Below are positions 37,013 through 47,404 of a stretch of 54,276 bases of DNA, piece by piece. The stretch is from contig CALSCQ010001206.1 of NCBI GenBank assembly GCA_943704525.1, positions 1 to 54,276 of the forward strand, in the 5' to 3' direction. A program made the position numbers and the translations under genes. The number at the start of each line of letters is the position of its first letter. Within the stretch, counting starts at the first letter, position 1. The stretch is from Pigoraptor vietnamica. Its lineage: Eukaryota; Opisthokonta; Filasterea. The notes beneath the pieces are model-generated. The model worked only from the letters and a program-made list of their open reading frames with translations, made no database searches and was not told the DNA's origin.

Positions 37013-40000
37013 ATGGCGGACGCCGCGGTCCTTAGCGGTGCGTGGGCTGTGTGTGTTTTTTTATTCATTCGATTGGTATTTATCTGTTGAGGAATGTGAG
37101 CGGACGTTCGCAGTATGCATCACTTTCTGTGCGCGTGCGCGGAAGAGTCAACATGTCGTGACTGTCAGTGTCGCACCCTGTGTGTGTGGGGTCTGTGTGG
37201 CTCTGTATGGGGTCGGTGTGGTGTGGGTGTGTGCGCGGACGACAAGTGTGAGTCTTGCGTGATCATTGCCGCGTGCAGCGACAGTTAGTGTTCACTTTGG
37301 CTCAGCATTCCTTTTGAATCGCTCTCTTAATCGGCTCCATCTTCGCTGTCGCAGTGGCGCCGCCAGCTGGCGGTCGTCGCGTGTACTCGCGCGAGTTTTT
37401 GCTTCAGTTTCAGCCGCTGTGCACGGCGTGTCCGCCGCAACTCGCCGAAATCAACAAGGAAATTCTTCAGACACAGTGAGTGCGCACGCTCAGAGTGCGG
37501 CACATTGCGCCCCGTTGCATATTTTTACGTGTGCGATTGCACGTCGTTATTGCTTGCGTCACAAAATTGAGTTTCACCGTTCGAAAATATCATCTGTCGC
37601 CTTGTCCGCCATGTCCCTCCCTCACTCTCGCTTGCCCTTTTCGCCCATAGAGCGGACTTTGAGGCGCGACAGGCCGCGAACCGCAATGCACGGCAGGCGC
37701 AGCCCGCGGGCGCAGCCCCGCAGTCGCCGGTGACAGCGCCCGTTCGCGCGCCCGCCGATCGCAAGGAGCGGTTTATGCCGGACTTCAAGCAGAGTGACGA
37801 GGCGCCGCCGTCGGAGAAGGGGCCGTCGTCGGGTCCGCGGGAACTGCACCCGTTCTTCCCACAGTGTACGTTGCGGTATCCGTTTTTTTGTGTCGATCGT
37901 TGAACATGTGCGCGAGAGAGGAAGTGTCCGTCACACGATGTTGAGCGCGACCACTGTATCAAGCGACTTATCCGTTCTTGGTCCCCACAGCCACCGCCGA
38001 ACCGAGCCCTCTCGACACGCACCGGCGGGCTTTTGCGTCGGAGCTGAGGCAGTACAGGGACTCCGACCGCAGCAGTTCCGGGGACCGCTTCCGCGATGGC
38101 GGGCGCGGGAGGGACGGCAGGGACGGCGGGCGAGGGCCGAGTGGCTCGAACGAGTTTGGGCGCGACGGCGACAGGAGAGACCAGGGGTTCTATCGCGATG
38201 GCCAGCGCGGCGATGCGCAGGGACGGCGGGGCGGCAGTGGGCCCATGTCGGGGGGTGGCCGCTTCGACCGCAACGGGCGTGACGGCATGAACTCACGTGA
38301 CTTTCGCGACCCCTTTGGCTCGAGCTCCCGCGGTCGCTTCGACAGGGACGGCGGCCGCAACAATTTTGGTGGACGGGGCTACGAGAGGGATTCGCGTGAC
38401 CGCCGCGACGACTACCGCGGCGGTGGCGGTGGTGGCGACGATGGCGCCGTGCCAGAGTGGTTCAGCGATGCACCGACGAGTGCGCTCGACGTCATTGAGC
38501 TGGGTGGGCTTCCGGACGAAGAGAAGCAGCGCGCGGGGGCGGGCGGCCGGCCGAGTGGCGCGAAGGATAAGGAGAAGGACTGGCGCACCAATGAGGATTG
38601 GCGGAGCGAGTTTATGCGTAGGGACGAGCCGACGGCGTCGCGTGCGCAGGACGGTGCGCAGCGCGAGCGGCTGACGTCGTACAATTCGGAAGGGGATCGC
38701 AACGACAACGCCGGTGAGTGTGTGGGGATGTTGCTGTTGGAGTGTGTTCTGCATTCTGTTCAAGTTACAATGGGGTAATTGTGCATGGCAGCACGGTTCT
38801 GACGCTGTGTGGTCTCTGTTGTCGCAGATATCGATGACGTCATTGCGTCTGTGGCACGCACGCGCGTGAGCGAGGAGAACGGCATCGACGACTACGTGAC
38901 GCGCAACATCCTCGGAACGGTGTGTGTCGCGGCTCCAGTGCGTCTGTGCGCAAGTACACCTTGTTTGCGCCGCACGGTACGATGGTATTGGCGTTTGTAG
39001 TCACTTATGTTGCAGCGCCGAATATCTTTTTAACTCTTGGCGTTCTTTGCACTCGCAGTCTGTGGAAGCCGCCACGCCGAAGGAGTCGTCGCGCTTCAGC
39101 CACTGGTTCTCGAACGATGGTGAGCGACGCATTCCCAGGCTTCCCAGTGGCCGCCGTGTGCGCTGTCGGCACTCCTTATTATGGTTTTCTCTAAACACCC
39201 ACATCTCACACGCATCGTCAAAATTTCTCAGGCGGGGATGAGGGTCCGGCAGCGGACGAGCCCGCGGCGTCCTTTCTGCCGTCGAGCCTCCTCACCGACC
39301 AGGACATGGGCTTTGACGACGGCGACAGCGGATACCCTCGGCAGCAGCGCCAGGCACAGCAGACGCAGGCGCAGCATGACGGCGGCGCTGGACTGTCTGC
39401 GTTTGACCGCCTCGTGGCAAGCATTGCGAGCGGCCCCGCGGGGGGTGCGAAGCCGCCGGGTCTCCCGACGCAGCCGCTGGTGAGTCTGCCTTCCTCGTTT
39501 CTAAAATGTCAGAGTTCGTCCGTGTGACGTCGACTGCTGCCGTTTGTGCCGCGTCGTTGCGCCTCTGTTAAATATTTCGTCTGTTTTTGCATTGCCCGTG
39601 CAGCAAGCGATGGATGCGCGCATGCTCGAGCAACAGACGCGCGGGCCCGAGGCAACGGCACAGCAGAGCCAACCGCACGTCCAGCCTCAACTGCAGCCCC
39701 AACCCCAACAGCCTGTCAAGTGAGCGCACGCGCACACACTCTCATGCACGCACACACTCACATGCACGCACGCACTCGCGCATGCTTGCGCACCCTCAAC
39801 AACACTCTCATTCACAGAAAGAGCGTGTAATTGTTGATTGCTTTGCACTTGCTCATCGCACACTGCGCTGCAGACCCGCCGTGTCCACGCTGCCCAAGTC
39901 GATGACGTCATTCATGCCGACGTCGGTGATCAAGCACCTGAGCACCCAGAAGAAGAAGGAGGCGCAGGCGCAGGGTCAGGCGCAGGGGGGCCCGCAGAGT

Positions 40001-40793
40001 GCCGCGCAGCAGCCGCTCCAGCAGCGCATGCCGGACGATGTCTCTCAATCGCGCGGACAGCCGCAGCCCCAATCTCAGCAGGCGCAGCCGCCGTCCCAAG
40101 CGCAGATGGGCGGGATGCCGCCGCAGGGCGCCGTCTCGATGGGCACGCCGTCGCTCCAGCACGTGCTCCACCCGCAGGTGCCTGGCGACAGCGCGGGGGC
40201 TCGGCAAGTCCCCTACGACATGGCGTACATGCAGGGCCCTCCGCAGCAGCCCGTCCAGCAGCACCCGCATCACGCGCCGCACCCGTCGCAGATGCACATG
40301 CACGTGTACGACCCCTCCGCACAGCCGCCGCCCGGCCGCGCACCGTATGGCATGCCGCCGCAGTCGCAGCGGCCGATGGGAGACGCTCCGGGCGGTCAGT
40401 GGCCGCAGGGGAACGCGGGCGCCGCTGGGTACCACCCGGGGATGGTCCCGATGGGCTACGCGATGCACGGCCCGCCCGCGCAGTACGGCGGACCTGCGTA
40501 CGATGCCCGTGCCCAAGGTGTGCGTTGGGCTTGGTTGTGTCTGCGTGTTCCCAGCCGCGGGTTCCGTTCTGTGTGGTTGCATGCTCGGTGATTCGTTCAC
40601 GTGATCCTCACCCTTGCCGCACTCGCGCGCAGGCGGCCCTATGGACGGCCAGCGGTCGATGGACCCCAACCTCATGCGGTGGTTCTCCGGTGCCATGCCT
40701 GCGTCGATGCCCGCGATGCCGGCCGTCCCCATGCAGACGGGCGGTCGCATCCTCTCGGTCGAGGAGCTGGAGCGTCGCCGAATGGGCCTCTGA
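37013..40793 (+). CDS. 4E-T (EIF4ENIF1)-like eIF4E-binding protein
   Basis: Ten exons (37013-37037, 37355-37475, 37651-37865, 37991-38713, 38828-38919, 39059-39119, 39232-39479, 39604-39719, 39874-40517, 40633-40793) encode 801 residues. Near residue 18, RRVYSREFLLQFQ fits the eIF4E-binding motif YxxxxL plus hydrophobic and resembles the 4E site of eIF4G (YDREFLL). The SSRFSHWFS motif (about 420) recalls the SRFSRWF segment of 4E-T. The rest is disordered: an Arg/Gly/Asp-rich part (about 135-260) and a long Gln/Pro/Met-rich part (500-760). 4E-T represses translation and directs mRNAs and eIF4E to P-bodies; such tails favour condensates. The end, GGRILSVEELERRR, is the most ordered C-terminal piece. 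An alternative is another 4E-binding scaffold of similar make-up. Confidence 0.75.
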
Positions 40794-41373
40794 GCCTGCT
40801 CTCTTCAGTGTCAGGGCGCGCGGAGTTTGAGTTTTGCGTCCCCTGGGTTCGATTGCCAGTGCGTGCGTTGGGCACGCTTGCCTATCCCGGCTGCGAGTTT
40901 TTAATGGAGTGGACTGGGAATGAAACGGGAGTGTGCGATGTGCGTGCGTGCGTCAGTGGCGTCAGTGCGCCGTGGAAGTTTTAGGTGGTGCGTGCGTGAG
41001 TGCGTCTGCGGCGTCAGTGCGCCGTTCGTCAGGGGCGTAAGTGCGCGGTGGTGGTGTGTGGGTTCGGAAGAGAATTTTGGTGCTTTATAGTCATATGCAT
41101 GGCCGATGTGGGTGTCACTATGTGCTACGAGTGACTGTTGTGTCTATATGTGACTGTTGTGTCATATTGCGCAACCGGATGTTCTTGTTTGAACTTGTTT
41201 GTACTGTGGGCACGCACAGCAAACGCACGCGCAAACAATCGCAAATTCCCTCGGAAGAAATTCCACAACCTAGGCCGCAGTCCGCACCGCGAACTCGACC
41301 CCTCACACGCCACACCACTCCCTCTCTCACACATGTCTGCTTCTTGTTCGATTCACTCCTAGTCCGCCTCTGC
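40794..41373. other. Convergent spacer between the 4E-T-like gene and pyruvate carboxylase
   Basis: Two stops face each other across 580 bases. GGCGTCAGTGCGCCGT occurs twice (40960 and 41010), and GTGACTGTTGTGTC occurs twice near 41130-41160. These may lie in the 3' untranslated region of the 4E-T-like gene. No gene is seen. Confidence 0.45.
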
Positions 41374-44300
41374 TCAAGGCACAATCTCGACGACGAGGTC
41401 GCCGCCGGACACGTCGTCGCCGACGTTCGCGGGGAGGCGCTCAATCCGTCCGGACATCGGGGCGGTGACGACCGTCTCCATCTTCATGGCGCTGAGGACG
41501 ACGAGCGGGTCGCCCTTGTGCACTTCCTGGCCGGGCTTCACGCGCAGCGCAATCACCTGGCCGGGCATGGGCGCTCCCACATGACCGGGGTTCGACTTCT
41601 TGGCCTTCTCGCGGCCCTGCTGGCTCTGCGCGTCCCAAAGCGGTTGGGTTCATATCGAGATGATAAAGCGGATGATCTTCCTCCACAACGTATCACCATC
41701 CAACCCCAGCCAATCCAAACGCAAAGACAAGCCACAGCTCCTCTTACACAAGCCATTCGCTTGGAACACGGCAAATAAGAGCCCAACCGCCGGCTCAACC
41801 ACGGGCCGTCACGCGCTCCAGACGTAAAAAATCCCCACACACACACACCTTGACGTTCGTCTTATCGGCGACGTAGACGGAGCGCGCCTGGCCGTTGAGC
41901 TCAAAGTACACCTCGCGCTTCCCAAACTGGTCGGCGTCGCTGATTGTCTTGAGGCGAATGTTGAGCGTCTTGCCCTTCTCAATGTCGACGTTGATCTCCT
42001 CCCCGACCTTCATGCCGGCAAAGTAGTTGCGCGTGGGGAGGCACGCCACGTCGCCATACTCCTGGCGGAAGGCCATGTACTCTGAGAAGACCTGCAACGG
42101 CACACGGCGCGGGTTGAGTAACGGCACACAATACCCGCACACAGCGCGGGTTGAGTAACGGGGCGCATACCCAGAGAAAGGTGGACGCCGACGGAAGGAG
42201 AACACACATTGAACAGCTTCGAATGCACATAGGAGCGACGAGAAAGAACGCAAGGCGAACAACAACGAAACGAGGTAAAGACGAAAACCTATAAAGTGCA
42301 CGCACCTTGGGATAGAGAGCCGACGACATGACGTCGACGTCCTTGATCTTCGCGTCCGTGAACGTGTTCTGCAGTGTGGTCTTGACCTTCTCGACGTCGA
42401 GCGGCGGCATCGATGCGCCAGGACGGCCCTCCACCGTCGGCAGACCCTTGAGCACCTGAGAACGTGCGTGGGAAAGACAGTCAGAAAAACATAAGTGCAT
42501 ACGTGATCGACGAAACAAGACGAATGCAAAACGTCGTGTATGCGCGCATGCTGATCTCGCACACCTTCGTGCGGAGGGGCTCGGGGAAACCGCCGTGGGG
42601 ATGGCCAAGATAACCCTGGAAGTACTCGACGACCGAGCCAGGGAACGACAGCACGTCGGCGCGCTCGAGCAGCGTCTGCTCGTCGCGAATGCCGTTCGAC
42701 ACCATGAACTGCGCGAGGTCTCCGACGACCTTCGACGTCGGCGTCACCTTGACAATGTCGCCGAGGATGAGGTTGGCAAGGGCGTACGTGCGCTTGATCT
42801 CCGGCCACTGGTCCGCCAGGCCCATCGAGTAGGCCTGGAAGTGAAGGTTCGTGTACTGGCCGCCGGGGATCTCGTGCACGTAGACGTCAGAGCTGCCGCT
42901 CTTCATCGTCGCCGTGCACTCGAAGGGGGCGTACGCGCCGCGCGCCTCCTCCCAGTAAGTGCTCATCGCGCTCACGTGGTCGAGGGCGATGCCCGTGTCC
43001 AGCGGCGTCTTCTCCACAGCTGCCACAAACGCGCCCATCGACGGCTGCGACGTCATGCCGCTCATCGAGTCCACCGCGAGGTCGATCGCGTCGGCGCCCG
43101 CGCGTGCCGCGGCAAGCATCGAGGCAACGCCGTTGCCGGACGTGTCGTGCGTGTGCACGTGAATGGGCATTGCGGGGAACTCGCGGCGGAGTGCGCCGAC
43201 AAGCGCCGTCGCGGCGTCGGGCTTCAGGAGGCCGGCCATGTCCTGAAAGTAGAGGCATGGAGATTGCATGAGAGTGAGAATCAAACACTGATCGTCACAC
43301 TCGCTCAACGGAAGCTATAAAAACGGATGCGGAAAGTGACGGGGGAGAAGGAAATAGGAAAACAACAACCCACCTTGATGCAGAGCACGTGCACGCCCGA
43401 GTCGACGAGCTGCCTCGCGAGGCCGAGGTAGTAGTCCATGTTGTACTTGCCCTTGCGCGGGTGAAGGACATCGCCCGTGTAGCACATCGCGCCCTCCACG
43501 ACACCGCCCGCAGCGCCGACGGCCTCAATACCAAGCTGAAGGTTCGGCATGTAGTTGAGCGAGTCGAACACGCGGAAGACGTCCATGCCGTGGCGGACGG
43601 CGAGGTCGCAGTACTTGAACACGACGTTGTCCGGGTAGCTCTTGTAGCCGACGGCGTTGGCGCCGCGCAGCAGCATCTGGAAGGGGATGTTCGGGATCAG
43701 CTCCCTCAGCAGCGCGAGACGGTCCCACGGGCACTCGCGGAGGAAGTTGAGCGCCACGTCAAACGTCGCGCCGCCCCAGTTCTCGATCGAGAAGGCGGGG
43801 GCGAGGGCGTGCGCGGTGTACGGCGCAATCCGCGTGAGGTCCAGCGTGCGCACGCGCGTCGCCAGCAGCGACTGGTGGGCGTCGCGCATGGTCGTGTCCG
43901 TGACGAGTACGCCCTTGTGGTCGCGGACGGCCTTCGCAAACGCCTTCGGTCCCTGCTCCTTCAGCACCTTGCGCCAGCCCGTCGGCAGCGCCTTCTTCGG
44001 GGTCGCCGGCACGCGCGCGATCATCTTGGACGGCGCCTGGTCCGTGCCGAGCGGCGTGAGGGGCCCGTTCACGGCGACCGTCGCGAGGTACTGGAGAATC
44101 TTCTGGGCGCGGTTGCGGCTGTCGGAGAAGCTGAAGAGGTCCGGCGTCGAGTCGATGAAGCGCGTCGTCACTGCGCCCTCGAGGAACGACTTGTGCTTGA
44201 GCACGTTAAGGAGGAACGGGATGTTGGTCTTGACGCCGCGGATGCGGAACTCGCCGAGAGCTCGGGTGAGCTTGGTGGCCGCCTGCGCGTGCGACATGCC

Positions 44301-46176
44301 CTTGCCCGTCACCTTGACGAGCAGCGAGTCGTAGTGCGGGCTGATCACGGCGCCGGGGAAGCCGGGTCCGCCGTCGAGGCGAATGCCCATACCCTCACCC
44401 GTGCGGAACACCTCCAGCCGGCCAATGTCCGGACGGAAATCATTCTCCGGGTCCTCGGCGGTGACACGGCACTGGATGGCGCACCCGCGCACGGTGATGT
44501 TCTCCTGGCGGAGGTTGAGCGCCTTGAGAGTGGCGCCCTCCGCGATGCGAATTTGCGATTGGACGAGATCGACGCCCGTGACTTCCTCTGTCACTGTGTG
44601 CTCGACCTGGAGGCGAGGGTTGACCTGCAGAGCAAGTGCGAGTTTGAGCAGGCGGACTAAGCAAGAGCCACGGCGCGTGCGCAGAGTATGAAAGTGTTTG
44701 TTTGTGTGTGCGCGCGCGCGCATGTGTGTGTGTGTGTGTGCGTGTGTGTGTGTGTGATGGGACCACCCACCTCGATAAAATAGTACTCGCCGGTGCTGCT
44801 CACGAGGAACTCGACCGTGCCGGCGTTGCGGTAGCCGACGTGGCGTGCAAGGCGCACGGCGTCGGACGTGAGCCGATCGCGGAGGGCGGGGTCAAAGAAG
44901 GGCGCCGGCGCAATTTCCACCACCTTCTGGTGGCGGCGCTGCACCGAGCAGTCACGCTCGTAGAGGTGGATGACATCGCCGGCCGTGTCGCCGAGAATCT
45001 GTGGGACACCACGGGGCCGTTAATACAGCGTTAGCAGGAAAAACATGTCTTGGCTTCAAAAAACAACACACTTAGCATCGGTCGCTTTGAACCATCACAC
45101 ACACATCACGAAGGTCGCACGCAAGCCCCGCTCGGACGCCGCGCACCTGCACTTCGATGTGGCGCGGGCGATCGACAAACTTCTCGATGAACATGGCGCC
45201 GTTGCCAAACGCCGCCTTCGCCTCGGACGTCGCGCGCTGGAAATTCTCCTCGAGGTCCTTCATCTCGCGCACCACGCGCATGCCGCGACCGCCGCCGCCA
45301 AACGCCGCCTTGAGAATCACCGGAAACCCGTGCTTCTCGCAGAACGCCCTCGCCTCCGTCGCCGTCGTGATAGCAGTGTCCGTCCCGGGGACCACCGGAA
45401 TGTTGCACTCCTGCGCAAGGCGGCGCGCGATCGTCTTGTCGCCCATGTTCTCGACGACGTCCGGCGTAGGTCCGATGAACGTGACGCCGGCATCCTGGCA
45501 CGCTCGCGCAAACGGGGCGCTCTCGGAGAGGAAGCCGTAGCCGGGGTGGATGCCGTCGACGTCGTTTTGGCGCGCGACGTCGATGATCTCGGGGATGTTA
45601 AGGTATGCGCCGACGGGCGTGGGGCCGCGGACAAGGTACGACTCGTCCGCCTTTTGCCTGGAGGAGGAAAAGGAGGATGAAACGGTCAAAAGAAGGAGAG
45701 ACCGGACATCGCAGAACAATTTAAGCCATCAAAGAAGCCTGTAGAACGGCGTCGAGTGCAAACGGCGATTCCGTCCAACGCAAGCGCGAAAAGTCCCCAC
45801 CTGTGCATGCTCTTGGCATCCTCGTGCGAATAAATGGCCACCGTTTTAATGCCGAGCTCATTCGCCGCGCGCATAATGCGAACCGCTGCAAAACGGTGAT
45901 CGCACGTCAGAAGCGCTTCCGCGCAGTGGCAACGGAATGACGTCACACACTCGTCGCGCACATCCCACGCACGCACACACACCCCACACATGACTACGCA
46001 CCAATTTCTCCGCGGTTGGCCACGAGCAGCTTCTTCAGAGGACGCGGCGGCTTGACGGTGCTGTGCATCTCGCGACGCACGACATGCCCCACGCGTGCCA
46101 CGGACGCCGCCGAAGCCGACGAGAGGCTGAGCCGCGCGGCGCGCGCGCCCATGCAGCCAAGCACGTTGTACTGCAT
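41374..46176 (-). CDS. PC: Mitochondrial pyruvate carboxylase
   Basis: This biotin enzyme converts pyruvate and bicarbonate to oxaloacetate, using ATP, to refill the TCA cycle and feed gluconeogenesis. Nine exons (46176-46002, 45885-45801, 45657-45147, 44998-44771, 44624-43374, 43242-42565, 42455-42306, 42091-41849, 41625-41374) encode 1190 residues, the usual single-chain length. A mitochondrial presequence precedes [12 protein letters not shown]. The biotin carboxylase domain has the ATP-grasp [10 protein letters not shown] and [16 protein letters not shown]. The carboxyltransferase domain has [31 protein letters not shown] and HTHDTSGNG. The C-terminal carrier domain has the biotin site AMKMET. 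All domains are present and ordered as in eukaryotic pyruvate carboxylase. The start gives a basic, Ser/Ala-rich targeting peptide. It lies head-to-head with a carnitine acyltransferase gene. Confidence 0.97.
42107..42162. repeat. 18 bp direct repeat in a pyruvate carboxylase intron
   Basis: GCGCGGGTTGAGTAACGG occurs at 42107 and 42145. Both copies lie within 70 bases of the 3' splice site of exon 8, which starts at 42091 on the minus strand. Confidence 0.9.
44702..44757. repeat. GT/GC microsatellite in a pyruvate carboxylase intron
   Basis: The plus strand reads GT, so the sense strand of this minus-strand gene is CA, an exception to the trend in the window. Confidence 0.95.
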
Positions 46177-47117
46177 CTTCCGGCCAGTGGCGCCGCTCTA
46201 TTGAGCGCACGTGCAGTGCAAAGTCACTGGAGGCGAGAAGAGGGGAATACAGGGCCAGTGAGACGACTGGGCACACCCACGCTGGCTGAAATCCACGGAT
46301 GGACGATGGGGGGTTTGAAGCAAATGAATACGCACGCATTGGAACTATTGTCTCGCACAGTTCAACTTGGGCATTACGGGGAGCGAAAAACACACATGCA
46401 GCATACACGCCCATTACGGACTACTATAATAATTGGGCGTGTCACGATGCACGAGAGGACCCACAGCAGCAGTCGCACTGAAATCAAAACGCGGGAACTC
46501 CACCACAGAAAATTTTCAATGTCACCCAGCCTTACGTGCACGCGATGAATAAGAAAAACGCACCTCTCCTCGCGCGATCGAACGCAGTGGAAGCCGACAG
46601 AAGGTGAGAGCAAGCGATGCAAAACAGTCAATCAAGCGGGCATCTGCGCGCATCTGTCCCAAAAAATGGCTCCGAGACACTGCAGACAACAGGAGAGGGC
46701 CATCCACGACACGATAGCGGCGTGGGGACGTCTGCAGGAGGAAGATCGAGAACAATCGCGTGTGCGTATGCGCGTGCGTGTGCGTGTGTGCGGCATGCCG
46801 TGACGGTGACAGGGAAAAAAACGGCGCACGCTGATTGGCTGCGGGTTGGGCACGCGCAAGCGAGATCTCGGAAATAATGAATTTGAGTTGCCCACCCCGG
46901 ATGTCCGATGAAAGGGGGCCATCAAATTGAGAAGAGTCAGACCATGTGCATAAATTTCCGTAAATTCAAATTAGCGTTATGTGTCCGGACGCTTGTTGAT
47001 GTCGGCTTCGCGGACTCAGCTGTCCGTTTCTCACACAAAGTGGCCTCCGCCATCAACTTCCGCCAGTTGCTTTGGGTTTAGAAGCGCACCTCTTCAGCGC
47101 CAACATTGGCCTGTACT
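46177..47117. promoter_or_regulatory. Shared upstream region of pyruvate carboxylase and carnitine acyltransferase
   Basis: These 941 bases lie between divergent starts and must contain both promoters. The centre (46,420-46,450) and the part near the transferase (46,870-46,990) are AT-rich, with AAATTCAAATTAGC-like words. CGTGTGCGTATGCGCGTGCGTG repeats occur near 46,760. There is no separate gene. Confidence 0.45.
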
Positions 47118-47340
47118 ATGCCCGTGGCGCGCGGTCGTTCCGTGCTCAGCGCACTAAGTCTCAGTCTCCGTCCCGTTGTTGCCGCGCGGCGCAGTGTCCC
47201 ACTCCCCTCCGCCATCTCCGACCGCCTCCGCACCATGATCACCGTCGCACCCAAAACAACCTTTGGCGCCCAGCAGTCGCTGCCCCGACTCCCCGTGCCG
47301 CCTCTCGACGAGAGTGCTGCCAAGGTGGGCTCAAACAACG

Positions 47341-47404
<64 letters not shown>

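Noticed and set aside
43389-44660. 423-codon open frame opposite pyruvate carboxylase
   Set aside because: It mirrors a highly conserved exon and shows only Arg/Val/Glu/Ala-rich composition; the same applies to 22480-23436 and 26060-27805.
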